This document shows, in pieces, positions 17,466-26,409 of a stretch of 64,000 nucleotides of DNA (position 1 is the first letter of the stretch; every line of letters starts with the position of its first letter). The position numbers and the translations under genes were made by a program. The notes beneath the pieces are model-generated. The model made no database searches, was not told where the DNA came from, and worked only from the letters and a program-made list of their open reading frames with translations. The stretch lies in contig JANXSF010000013.1 in the NCBI GenBank assembly GCA_025352795.1, positions 1 through 64,000 of the forward strand, written 5' to 3'. The DNA comes from Acidobacteriota bacterium. Its GTDB lineage: Bacteria; Acidobacteriota; Terriglobia; Bryobacterales; Bryobacteraceae.

Positions 17466-18287
17466 ATGAAAAAGACCAGTAATGTGCCGGAATTGCAGGA
17501 AATCTGCCGCACAGTCCGTCGCCACATAGTAACGATGATTACTGAGGCAAAGAGTGGCCATCCAGGCGGATCGCTTTCCGCCGTGGAAATTTTAACCACA
17601 CTGTTTTTCGATGTCCTGCGACATGATCCAGCCAACCCCACTTGGCCGGAGCGTGACCGGTTCATCCTTTCCAAAGGTCACGCCGCCCCTGTGCTGTATT
17701 CGGTGATGGCCGAATGCGGGTACACGCCCATTGAAACATTGAACACGCTGCGTACCATCGGCTCAATTTATCAGGGCCACCCGGACCGCCGCTACATCCC
17801 TGCACTGGAAGCATCCACCGGATCGCTGGGTGTGGGCTTGAGTCTGGGACTTGGTATGGCTGAAGCAGCCCGCCTGGATAAAAGTCCAACGCGTGTATTT
17901 GTTGTGCTGGGCGATGGCGAAATTCAGGAAGGTCAAATTTGGGAATCGGCTATGTATGGTGCATTCCACAAATTGGACAACATCGTAGCGATTCTGGATT
18001 ACAACCGCATTCAGTTAGACGGTTGGGTAAAAGACATTATGGAGCTGGAACCGTTGGCCGATAAATGGCGTGCCTTTGGTTGGCACGTAATTGAAGTGGA
18101 TGGCCATGACGTGGCCAAATTGCAAGGTGCCTTTGCCGATGCCGCAAGCACCAAGGGCAAGCCCACCATTCTGATGGCCCACACGATTAAGGGCAAGGGT
18201 GTATCGTTCATGGAAAACAATCCCAAGTTCCATGGCATGGCACCCACCAAAGAAGAGTTGGCAATGGCGTTGAAGGAGATCGGCTAA
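17466..18287 (+). CDS. Transketolase, N-terminal subunit
   Basis: A 273-residue protein corresponding to the thiamine-diphosphate pyrophosphate-binding half of transketolase, which moves two-carbon units in the pentose phosphate pathway. SGHPGGSLSAVEILTTLFFD, the GHAAP segment and the TPP motif GDGEIQEGQIWES ... NIVAILDYNRIQ are present. The C-terminal half is encoded next, sharing one base (TAATG), as in archaea and various bacteria with split transketolase. The same transcript seems to continue into a two-component system. Confidence 0.93.
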   Translation: MKKTSNVPELQEICRTVRRHIVTMITEAKSGHPGGSLSAVEILTTLFFDVLRHDPANPTWPERDRFILSKGHAAPVLYSVMAECGYTPIETLNTLRTIGSIYQGHPDRRYIPALEASTGSLGVGLSLGLGMAEAARLDKSPTRVFVVLGDGEIQEGQIWESAMYGAFHKLDNIVAILDYNRIQLDGWVKDIMELEPLADKWRAFGWHVIEVDGHDVAKLQGAFADAASTKGKPTILMAHTIKGKGVSFMENNPKFHGMAPTKEELAMALKEIG

Positions 18288-19255
18288 TGGCTGCGAACGG
18301 TAAGTATGAATTAAAGTTAGGAGCAGCCACGCGCGAAGCTTTCGGCAAGGCGCTGGTGGAACTGGGGAAAGAGAATCCAAACGTAGTCGTTTGCGATGCT
18401 GACCTTTCCAAGTCCACTTACACACATTGGTTTGGTCAGGAGTTTCCTGATCGATTCTTTTCCTGTGGGATCGCTGAATCCAACATGGTCTCCATTGGCG
18501 CGGGTATGTCGGCCAGTGGGAAAATTGCTTTTGTGGCCAGCTTCGCCGCCTTCGTCATGAACAAAGGCTTTGAACAATTGCGCGTCACCGTTGCCTACCC
18601 CAGAGTGAATCTCAAGGTGGTGGGAACACACAGTGGAATTTCCATTGGGGAAGATGGCCCATCGCAGATGAGCGTTGAGGATATCGGCCTTGCCTGTTCC
18701 TTAGCGGGATTCACTGTGATTTGTCCATCAGACGAAGTTTCCACTTTTGCATTGGTCAAGGCTGCCGCCTATTTTGACGGTCCTGTGTTCATTCGGGTCG
18801 GCCGCGTGAAGGTGGCATCTATCTATCAACCCGGCCATACATTCGAAATTGGTAAGTCCATTCAACTGACCGATGGCAACGACGTCACTATCATTTCCCA
18901 TGGTCTGATGGTGGCTGAAGCGCTTAAGGCAGTGGACGTACTTGCCGCTGAAGGCATTGCTGCCAGAGTGATTGACATGCATACCGTCAAACCAATTGAT
19001 CGGGATGCCATCACCAAAGCAGCCAAAGATACCGGAGCCATTGCCGTTGTGGAAGAACATTTTGTGGAAACAGGTTTAGGTGTTCGCGTGGCCCAAGTGG
19101 TTGCTGAAACACATCCCTGCATTATGGAATTCCATGGTGTTGGCGATTGCTACGCGGAATCAGGAACGCCGGAACAGGTGTTGGAAAAATACCATATGAA
19201 CGCCGCAGCAGTAGTTGAAACTGCGCGTCGCGCCGTGCGCCGTAAAAGTAAATAA
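18287..19255 (+). CDS. Transketolase, C-terminal subunit
   Basis: A 322-residue partner of the preceding gene, carrying the pyrimidine-binding and C-terminal domains. FFSCGIAESNMVSIGAGMS contains the Glu that activates thiamine diphosphate in the family. GTHSGISIGEDGPSQMSVED is the usual substrate-side loop, and the C-terminal transketolase domain runs to the end. It overlaps both neighbours by one base, so the subunits should be made in equal amounts and coupled to the following kinase. Confidence 0.93.
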   Translation: MAANGKYELKLGAATREAFGKALVELGKENPNVVVCDADLSKSTYTHWFGQEFPDRFFSCGIAESNMVSIGAGMSASGKIAFVASFAAFVMNKGFEQLRVTVAYPRVNLKVVGTHSGISIGEDGPSQMSVEDIGLACSLAGFTVICPSDEVSTFALVKAAAYFDGPVFIRVGRVKVASIYQPGHTFEIGKSIQLTDGNDVTIISHGLMVAEALKAVDVLAAEGIAARVIDMHTVKPIDRDAITKAAKDTGAIAVVEEHFVETGLGVRVAQVVAETHPCIMEFHGVGDCYAESGTPEQVLEKYHMNAAAVVETARRAVRRKSK

Positions 19256-19908
19256 TGGCGGATCAGCCTACCGCTACGCAAAACCTGATCTCCCATATCC
19301 ATCACAGGGAAGTGGAATCGGCTCGTATTGCCCGCATTCTGCATGATCAGGTGGGTCAGGTTTTAAGTGCCGTAGGCCTTCAGCTAGCAGTTCTTCGAAT
19401 GGATTTTGTGGAAACAATTCCTGAATTAGGCCCACGCACCTCAGAGATTCAGGATATGCTTGAGCAGGCCATGTCTCAGGTACGCGAAGTTAGCTACGAA
19501 TTAAATCCGAATATTGTGGAGCGCACAGGCATCGCCTATGCCCTGGACAGACTGGCGGGAAGATATCGGCAATCTATGTCGGCAACCTTGCGCTTAAATA
19601 TTCACTCAGGAATTCAGTTGAAGTTACCGCTGGCCAATGCATTTTATAAAGTGGCCGACCTGGCGTTGGATAACGTCACACGCCATTCCCAGGCAACACA
19701 AGTTGAAGTGCTATTAAAGAGCACCAATCAAGGAGCGGTTTTGGAAATTAAGGACAATGGGAAAGGGTTTGATACCGAGCTGCCGTCTTCAGGCTTAGGC
19801 ATTCAACTGATGCGCAATTATGCTGAGCAATCTCGTGGAACTTTTGTACTACAAACCGGACTGGGAAAGGGTACAATAGTGAAAGTTTGGAGCACAGAAA
19901 ATTGTTGA
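19255..19908 (+). CDS. Soluble NarL-family histidine kinase core
   Basis: A 217-residue kinase with only a HisKA_3-type dimerisation helix and an ATPase domain. The phosphorylated His is His30 in ARILHDQVGQVL. The N box (LALDNVTRHS), G1 (DNGKGFD) and G2 (SGLGIQLM) are intact. There is no membrane segment and no sensor domain, so the signal must be cytoplasmic or come from a partner. Its ATG overlaps the transketolase stop (TAATG). The NarL-type regulator that follows is the obvious partner. Coupling to transketolase suggests, but does not show, a link to carbon flux. Confidence 0.87.
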   Translation: MADQPTATQNLISHIHHREVESARIARILHDQVGQVLSAVGLQLAVLRMDFVETIPELGPRTSEIQDMLEQAMSQVREVSYELNPNIVERTGIAYALDRLAGRYRQSMSATLRLNIHSGIQLKLPLANAFYKVADLALDNVTRHSQATQVEVLLKSTNQGAVLEIKDNGKGFDTELPSSGLGIQLMRNYAEQSRGTFVLQTGLGKGTIVKVWSTENC

Positions 19909-19937
19909 CTCCACAAAATGGAATCGGGAAAAATACT

Positions 19938-20618
19938 ATGACTTATGATCTTCTACTGGTAGATGATCACAAAATTATGAGGGATGGAATAAAAGCTATC
20001 CTCAAATTTACCGACGAATTTAGAGTAGTTGGAGAAGCGGAAACTGGTACGGATGCAGTTCAAATGTGCAGGAAATCGAATCCCCACATTGTACTGATGG
20101 ACATCGGATTGCCAGGACTCAACGGGATTGAAGCAACCACGGAAATCCTGCGTCATTGCCCCGACGTAAAAATCATCGTCCTATCAATGTACGATGATGA
20201 ACACTCTGTAGTCGGCGCAATTCGCGGCGGAGCTCGGGCTTTTGTATTAAAGCGCGCCTCCGATAGTGATCTTCTTGACGCGTTGCGTACAGTGGCCAAA
20301 GGTGGCTCCTACTTAAGCCCTCAAGTTTCAGATCGTCTACTCACGCGCATTCAGCGCGGCGACTTAGAAAACAAGCCACTACCTGGTGTACTGGAAGGTC
20401 TTTCTCCACGTGAATTGCAAGTTCTACGTCTGGTTGCCGAAGGCAAAACCAGCAAAGAAATTGCTGTGCTGTTGGATTTAGGACTGCAAACAGTTCGTAG
20501 CTATCGCAAGACCATGATGAAGAAGCTGAACGTGAATAACGTTGCCGGCTTAACCCAACTGGCCCTTGCCGCTGGCGTCACCAGATTCGGACAACCAGAA
20601 ATTCTGCCCGTCGCATAG
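19938..20618 (+). CDS. NarL/FixJ-family response regulator
   Basis: A 226-residue regulator with a receiver domain (Asp9-Asp10 acidic pair, phosphorylation site Asp55 in VLMDIGLPG) and a LuxR-type DNA-binding domain (LSPRELQVLRLVAEGKTSKEIA, then VRSYRKTMMKKL). The ATG at 19938 is chosen over an in-frame TTG at 19887 because it places the receiver domain at residue 3 and follows GGGAAAAA. It begins 29 bp after the kinase gene, with which it forms a two-component pair in the transketolase operon. Confidence 0.92.
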   Translation: MTYDLLLVDDHKIMRDGIKAILKFTDEFRVVGEAETGTDAVQMCRKSNPHIVLMDIGLPGLNGIEATTEILRHCPDVKIIVLSMYDDEHSVVGAIRGGARAFVLKRASDSDLLDALRTVAKGGSYLSPQVSDRLLTRIQRGDLENKPLPGVLEGLSPRELQVLRLVAEGKTSKEIAVLLDLGLQTVRSYRKTMMKKLNVNNVAGLTQLALAAGVTRFGQPEILPVA

Positions 20619-20696
20619 AGCCAATTTAATCCCATTGGGGTGGACTGGATCTATACGATGCACGTGTTCATTTTTTCAAATTCCCGTCGGTAAATC

Positions 20697-20817
20697 GGCA
20701 GGCTGAATGCCTGCCCCACATTTGACTTGCTTACTTACAGGAGTTCCACTGGTCTCAAACACCCTAATTGCCTTTGTGGGACAGGCGGTTTCGCCTGCCA
20801 AGTCCGCTAGCGGACTT
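20697..20817. repeat. Palindrome-rich repeat in a convergent gap (copy 1)
   Basis: Three palindromes lie between the response regulator and metH: GGCAGGC/GCCTGCC at 20697-20715, CAGGCG/CGCCTG around 20782-20796, and the perfect 18-nt AAGTCCGCTAGCGGACTT at 20800-20817. The last one and about 35 bp downstream of it match copy 2 at 37647. It may act as a bidirectional terminator, as it ends 31 bp from the metH stop. Confidence 0.75.
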
Positions 20818-20848
20818 TCTTGAGACCTTCGAGTGCGTGGGAAACTTC

Positions 20849-23800
20849 TTAATTCGCTTCAACTAGCGACTCTTCCATCGCTTCGCTCGCCGTAAAATAA
20901 GCACAATCAGGATGATGGAACACAAGCGCGCTGACGCTTGCTTCTGGTTCCATCATCATCCCTTCCGTCAATTGCACGCCGATTTCCTCAGGCCGCAACA
21001 GCTTCCAGATTCCCAATTGATCATCCAGATTCGGACACGCCGGATACCCGAAACTATAACGCTTTCCCTGATAGCGTGAAACAAATCGTTCCGCCATGGA
21101 AAGTGTCGGCGGATCTGGGAATCCCCAATCTTCGCGAATTCTCCGATGCAGCCATTCCGCACACCCTTCTGCCGTTTCAATCGCCAACGCCTGCAAGGCA
21201 TGGGCTCGGAAGTACTCACCGGCTTGCTTAGCTTTTTCCGAATACTCACGCACCCCTTCTCCGGCACTGACAACGAACAGGCTGATCTGATCACGCCGAA
21301 CCCCTTCTGCGGGAGGCATAACGTAATCGCTCAAACAGAATCCGTCTTCCTTCGGCTGACGTCCAAAGCGGAACGTATGCACTGGAGTGGCAGCGCCTGG
21401 TTCAAACAAATGGATGGCGTTCTCTTCCCTTTCCGCTTCAAAGAACTGCCAGACCGCCCGAACCTTCATGAACGTCGCCGCTTCCAGTTTCACTTGTTCC
21501 ATATTGTGAAACAGCGAAAGCGCCTTTTCATCCCGATCCGCCAACATCTTTTCAAAGTTCCCCTTAAAGCCCATATGACGGCCAAACAACATGAACGGGT
21601 TGATGTAGCTCCACACTTCCGATAACTGAGGAACAGTGCGAACCTTGCGCTCCAACGACGGAGCAACGGGAATTGGAATATCCAATCGCACTTTGGAAGA
21701 ACGAACTGTGGAGGTGTTGATCACCGGAGCAACTACCGGAACTTCCACATCGCGGTCCGGATCAAACGTGTGCTGCCGCAGCGTCTCTTCGCGCGTCGCT
21801 GGATCCATAATCTCATTCATCAAGCGCAATCCCGTCATGGCATCTTTTGCATAGAACACAGACGACTTGTAAGCCGGAGCGATCTTGGTTAAAGTGAACC
21901 GTTCGGAAAGCGCCGCGCCACCCACCAGCAGCGGAACAGCGATCCCCGCATCGCGGAAATCGCCAGCAGTGATCACCATTTGCTGGGTGCTCTTGACCAA
22001 AAGTCCAGAGAGCCCAATGGCATCCGGTTTGTGTTCGCGATAGGCGTCAATTAAAGCATCGGGAAGCACCTTGATTCCCAAGTTCACTACTTCATAACCG
22101 TTATTCGAAAGGATGATCTCCACCAGGTTCTTGCCGATATCGTGGACGTCACCCTTCACCGTAGCTAACACCACTTTGCCGCGAGCCGCCGTATCGGCCT
22201 TGGTCATGAACTTTTCCAGATGCCCCACGGCAGCCTTCATCGCTTCAGCTGATTGCAATACTTCAGCAACAATCAATTCGTTGTTGTTGAACAGACGACC
22301 CACTTCGGTCATCCCCTTCATCAGTTGACCATTGACTACGTCCAGTGGCGAAACGCCTTCGGCCAGCTTCAGATCCAGATCGGGAATCAAGCCTTCTTTG
22401 CTGCCTTCAATAATATAGTTGGCCAAGCGGTCATCCAACGGCAACGCCGCTGCTGCCTTCTTGTCCTTTGGAGCAGCCCCACGGAAATGGTCAGCAATGG
22501 CCGCAATGTTGAACTGATTCACAGCCACGCGTTGATTGGGCAACTGTTCCCGCCAATCGGAAGGAACGTTCGTTAGGTCTGCTGCATGAGCATGATCCTC
22601 AGCCACTTCAGTGGGTGGCGTGTTGAACAACAGATGCTCCGCCAGTCGCCGCTCTTTTTCAGGGATGGACGCAAAGCGCTCCAACTTTTCCGCATTGACA
22701 ATCGCCAGATCCAGACCTGCCTTGGTGGCGTAATACAAGAAAACAGAATTGACAATCTCACGCGCGTTAGCAGGCAATCCGAAGCTGATGTTAGAAACAC
22801 CCAACACTGTTTTGACGCCGGGGATCTGCTGCTTAATCATGCGCAACGATTCAATGGTTTCCACCGAACCGCCAATGTAATTTTCATCGCCGGTGGCGCA
22901 GGGGAATACCAGCGGATCAATGATGATATCTTCCACTGGAATGCCATACTTTTCCGTCAGTAATTTGACAGACCGTTGCGCCACTTCCAGCTTCCGCTCA
23001 CGCGAAAAAGCTTGTGCCTGAATGGGATCTTCATCAATTGTGCCCACCACCAATGCCGCTCCGTAGCGCTTGGCAATGGGACACATAATCTCAAATTTCT
23101 CTTCACCGTCTTCCAGGTTGATCGAATTGATGATGCTCTTACCCTGACAGTAAGTCAGTGACAGTTCAACAGCCTTGGGGTCCGTTGTGTCTATCATGAT
23201 CGGCACTTTAATTTTCTTGATCAGCAGATCATAGAAGAAAGGAATATCCGAAATCTCATCGCGATCACTCGACTGCAGGCAGACGTCAATGACATGGGCT
23301 CCATTGCGAACCTGGCGTCGTGCAATGTCTGTGGCTTCTTCCCACTTATCTTCCGTCACCATGTTCTTGAACAGGCGGGACCCAATTACGTTGGTGCGTT
23401 CCCCAACGATCAATGGACGACTGGAATCATCGGCCTCAACCAATTCGATTCCGGAATAAAAGCTGCGTCCCAAAGTTCCTGGAGCAACGCGCGGCTTCTT
23501 GCCCACAACCATCTTGGCCATGGACGCGATGTGCGCCGGAGTGCTTCCACAGCATCCACCCAGAATGTTGATCCAGCCGTGGTCGACAAATTTTTCCAAC
23601 TGCGCCGCTAGGGAATCTGGCGATTCAGGAAACGTGCCGTCTTCATTCGGTAATCCAGCATTTGGATAACAGGAAACGCGCGACGACGCCAGTTCATGAA
23701 TGGTGCGCATATGGTCGGTCATGTGTTCCGGTCCGGTGGCGCAATTCAATCCAATGGAAAATAGATCGGCGTACATCAGCGAAGTGGTGAAAGCATCGGC

Positions 23801-24436
23801 TGCCTGTCCTGCTAACATGGTGCCGTTCAGTTCAATCGACCCTGACACCATAACCGGAATGCGATAACCGTATTCTTCGCCCACCTTATCAATCGCCACA
23901 ATGGCAGCTTTGATAGTTCTTGTGTCAATAGAAGTTTCCACCATTAAGACGTCGGAACCGCCGTCCACCAGCCCCTTGGCTTGAACGTAGAAATTCTCCA
24001 CCAGTTCGGGAAAAGTGATCCCGCCGGTTACAGAAATGGATTTGGTGGTAGGCCCCATGGAACCTGCCACAAAGCGGATGCGACTTGGTTCGTCAAATTC
24101 AGCGGCCACTTTACGAGCCAGTTCCGCCGCCATTTTGCTGAGAATATACGCATCAGCACCAAGCCCGAAATCTTCCAGAACAATGGGAGTGGATCCGAAC
24201 GAATTGGTTTCCACAATGTCCGATCCGGCGGCATAGTAGGCGCGGTGGATGTCTTCAATCACATCAGGACGGGTGCGCACAAGTTGCTCTGGGCAACCTT
24301 CCTGCTTTACGCCACCGAAGTCCTCAACCGTAAGATTGCGTTGGTGGATCATGGTTCCCATGGCTCCATCCAACACCAGGATGCGATTATTCAGGGCTGC
24401 TTGAAGAGCCTCGTAACGGACTTTTCGATCTATCAT
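20849..24436 (-). CDS. metH: Cobalamin-dependent methionine synthase
   Basis: A 1195-residue multidomain enzyme that transfers a methyl group from methyl-tetrahydrofolate through cobalamin to homocysteine. Domains in order: homocysteine-binding barrel with the zinc-ligand Cys pair GGCCGSTP near residue 310, pterin-binding domain (VGERTNVIGSRLF), cap domain, B12-binding domain with the DVHDIGKN signature carrying the lower-ligand His, and the C-terminal reactivation domain. The length is typical. It lies 32 bp below the OmpR-type regulator gene, so no upstream riboswitch fits there. Confidence 0.97.
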   Translation of the reverse strand: MIDRKVRYEALQAALNNRILVLDGAMGTMIHQRNLTVEDFGGVKQEGCPEQLVRTRPDVIEDIHRAYYAAGSDIVETNSFGSTPIVLEDFGLGADAYILSKMAAELARKVAAEFDEPSRIRFVAGSMGPTTKSISVTGGITFPELVENFYVQAKGLVDGGSDVLMVETSIDTRTIKAAIVAIDKVGEEYGYRIPVMVSGSIELNGTMLAGQAADAFTTSLMYADLFSIGLNCATGPEHMTDHMRTIHELASSRVSCYPNAGLPNEDGTFPESPDSLAAQLEKFVDHGWINILGGCCGSTPAHIASMAKMVVGKKPRVAPGTLGRSFYSGIELVEADDSSRPLIVGERTNVIGSRLFKNMVTEDKWEEATDIARRQVRNGAHVIDVCLQSSDRDEISDIPFFYDLLIKKIKVPIMIDTTDPKAVELSLTYCQGKSIINSINLEDGEEKFEIMCPIAKRYGAALVVGTIDEDPIQAQAFSRERKLEVAQRSVKLLTEKYGIPVEDIIIDPLVFPCATGDENYIGGSVETIESLRMIKQQIPGVKTVLGVSNISFGLPANAREIVNSVFLYYATKAGLDLAIVNAEKLERFASIPEKERRLAEHLLFNTPPTEVAEDHAHAADLTNVPSDWREQLPNQRVAVNQFNIAAIADHFRGAAPKDKKAAAALPLDDRLANYIIEGSKEGLIPDLDLKLAEGVSPLDVVNGQLMKGMTEVGRLFNNNELIVAEVLQSAEAMKAAVGHLEKFMTKADTAARGKVVLATVKGDVHDIGKNLVEIILSNNGYEVVNLGIKVLPDALIDAYREHKPDAIGLSGLLVKSTQQMVITAGDFRDAGIAVPLLVGGAALSERFTLTKIAPAYKSSVFYAKDAMTGLRLMNEIMDPATREETLRQHTFDPDRDVEVPVVAPVINTSTVRSSKVRLDIPIPVAPSLERKVRTVPQLSEVWSYINPFMLFGRHMGFKGNFEKMLADRDEKALSLFHNMEQVKLEAATFMKVRAVWQFFEAEREENAIHLFEPGAATPVHTFRFGRQPKEDGFCLSDYVMPPAEGVRRDQISLFVVSAGEGVREYSEKAKQAGEYFRAHALQALAIETAEGCAEWLHRRIREDWGFPDPPTLSMAERFVSRYQGKRYSFGYPACPNLDDQLGIWKLLRPEEIGVQLTEGMMMEPEASVSALVFHHPDCAYFTASEAMEESLVEAN

Positions 24437-24468
24437 GCGGTTTTTCCATTATCGCATGCAAGGGCAAT

Positions 24469-25206
24469 TTACGACGCCACGCCAATGGATTCCACTTCGG
24501 CAGCATCGCCTAAGGGAGCATCCACTGCGGGGTGATGAAAACTGTAGCCGAAGCCCCTTACAGAACGGATGTAGGTGGGGTTCGCTGGATCTGCTTCCAC
24601 TTTTTGCCGTAGTCTTAGAATGTAAACGTCCACCGTGCGATCCGTCACAGCCCGGTCATGTCCCCATACACCATCCAGCAGTTGTTCGCGGCTGAATACA
24701 ATGCCGGGACGAATCATTAAAAATTCCAGTAGTTTGAATTCTGTTGCCGTTAGTTGAAGTTCCTGGGCGTCCAGGATCACGCGACAACTGGACCGATCCA
24801 GTTCCAAACCACCAGACTTCAGGGTCCGCTGTTGGGATTGCTGGCCGCGGAACTGAATTTTTACTCTAGCCAGCAGTTCCCGGACGAAAAACGGCTTTAC
24901 GATATAGTCATTGGCACCCAACTCCAAACCGACAATTCGGTCTGTTTCGGAAGCTCGTGCGGTGAGGAAAATCACAGGAATATGGGCCAATTCGGTATTG
25001 GCTCGGATCCCTTTACAGATATCTAGACCGTCGCTATCGGGAAGCATGATGTCCAGGATGATCAAATCCGGCTTTTCACGCCGAAACAGTTCAATGGCAC
25101 CTTTACCAGTTTGCGATCCGCCGAACGCATATCCTTCTTTTTCCAGGTTGTACTTAAGAAGTGCGAACAGATCTGAATCGTCTTCAATCAACACGATTTT
25201 TTTCAT
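24469..25206 (-). CDS. OmpR/PhoB-family response regulator
   Basis: A 245-residue regulator: receiver domain with Glu8-Asp9-Asp10 and phospho-Asp52 (IILDIMLPDSDG), Lys in NDYIVKPF, then a winged-helix DNA-binding domain (ELQLTATEFKLLEFLMIRPG ... DRTVDVYILRLRQKVE, then IRSVRGFGY). The ATG at 25206 gives the canonical MKKIVLIEDD start; the frame runs on to 25290 without support. It is very likely the partner of the PhoR-type kinase at 26410-27846, although a PEP-CTERM gene separates them. metH follows 32 bp downstream. Confidence 0.92.
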   Translation of the reverse strand: MKKIVLIEDDSDLFALLKYNLEKEGYAFGGSQTGKGAIELFRREKPDLIILDIMLPDSDGLDICKGIRANTELAHIPVIFLTARASETDRIVGLELGANDYIVKPFFVRELLARVKIQFRGQQSQQRTLKSGGLELDRSSCRVILDAQELQLTATEFKLLEFLMIRPGIVFSREQLLDGVWGHDRAVTDRTVDVYILRLRQKVEADPANPTYIRSVRGFGYSFHHPAVDAPLGDAAEVESIGVAS

Positions 25207-25316
25207 TTTGGGTTCACCTAATACAGTATCAGAGGCAATGTAACAGTTAAATGACGACTCTGTTAAAAATCGTAACAAGTTGCGGGACAAAGATTCTGGG
25301 GGGGGCGAAATAAAAA

Positions 25317-25343
25317 ATGCGGCTCCCTTTCGGGAAGCCGCAG
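25317..25343 (-). terminator. Terminator of the second PEP-CTERM gene
   Basis: A GCGGCT...AGCCGC stem with an inner CCC/GGG pairing and a TTTC loop lies just after the gene on the minus strand and is followed there by a T-run (AAAAAA on the plus strand at about 25312-25317). This would separate transcription of the PEP-CTERM gene from that of the response regulator. Confidence 0.75.
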
Positions 25344-25365
25344 ACTTTTGACTCGAAAATTGTAA

Positions 25366-26256
25366 TTATGCGATGATTTTGCGGCGGAATGCAAGCACTC
25401 CAGCCAGACCAGCAGCGACGAACATGTAAGTTCCAGGTTCAGGAACGACCAGCACTGCATCGAAGCTGTCCAGGATAAAGTCCAGCCCAGCGGCACTGCC
25501 AGGGGCCGTATTGATGCTCATCGTGATCGCATTGACTAAGCCGAAATTCGCTCCGCCACCCGAACCACCTGCGATGAAACTGGCAAAGCTGCTATAGAAA
25601 TCGAAGTAGCCGGAACCGAAGCCAGTTACTGGGACGGTAAATCGACTGGTAGAAAAATGAGTAGCATCCGTGTAAACCGAGATCAGTATCGTTGTTGTTG
25701 GAGGAACGACGCCACCGTTGTCTGTCTGATATCGAAGGCGGAAACTATTATTTTGACTTGAAGTGAGAAGATCTTGTTGCAACATTAAACTGGTGTTGCT
25801 CCAGTTAATGGAACTCGTATTACTTTGACCGCCATCCCATTGCAGATAAGCATTGGCTGTTGTCTGCGCATCGGTCGACAGGTTAAAGGAACCAGCAACG
25901 TCACCGTTGATGTTCAACTTAGCCGATCCCGCGCTTGCGCCAGTACTTAACTGTGTTACAACCAGCTTTTCGTAACGCGCGTTTTTGATGGTATCCTTAC
26001 CGCTCAGCGCATCTACAGAAGTAGGCATATTGACCGCAGCACCACTGTAAGCGCCCGAATTACAGGAGCTGTTATTCGATGTGGCGTTCTGATACCAACA
26101 AGCAGTAAAAGGAGTTGGAGTTGAACCGGTAGGACTGTTCAAATAGACAGAACCAGTATTAAAATTATCAATGGTGATTACAGCAGCTTGTGTAACGAGA
26201 CCTGAAAGCGCGACCAGCGCGACGATCTTGTAGGACTTTTTAAGCATATAGCTCAT
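25366..26256 (-). CDS. Secreted PEP-CTERM sorting-domain protein
   Basis: A 296-residue exported protein with an N-terminal signal peptide (KKSYKIVALVALSGLVTQAA) and a C-terminal anchor: VPEPGTY, a hydrophobic helix, then FRRKIIA. The body is Ser/Thr/Asn/Gly-rich and beta-like, containing CWYQNATSNNSSC near residue 53. It lies between the PhoR-type kinase and its likely partner regulator, with its own promoter-sized gap (26257-26409) and a terminator. Function unknown; anchor assignment firm. Confidence 0.9.
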   Translation of the reverse strand: MSYMLKKSYKIVALVALSGLVTQAAVITIDNFNTGSVYLNSPTGSTPTPFTACWYQNATSNNSSCNSGAYSGAAVNMPTSVDALSGKDTIKNARYEKLVVTQLSTGASAGSAKLNINGDVAGSFNLSTDAQTTANAYLQWDGGQSNTSSINWSNTSLMLQQDLLTSSQNNSFRLRYQTDNGGVVPPTTTILISVYTDATHFSTSRFTVPVTGFGSGYFDFYSSFASFIAGGSGGGANFGLVNAITMSINTAPGSAAGLDFILDSFDAVLVVPEPGTYMFVAAGLAGVLAFRRKIIA

Positions 26257-26409
26257 GTTCCCCCGAGTTCAAAAAAAATTGTACAACTAAACCGTCGCCA
26301 ACCTGCGCTATAACCTAACAGCCCTTATAGTCACGGTAGCGATACAATCATTAAACCAAAAATTCGTGTAAACTGCAATACTAAAGTTTGCAAAGCTAAG
26401 ACAGCAACT

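Noticed and set aside
24437-24468. Possible cobalamin or SAM riboswitch before metH
   Set aside because: Only 32 bp separate it from the preceding gene, too short for a riboswitch.
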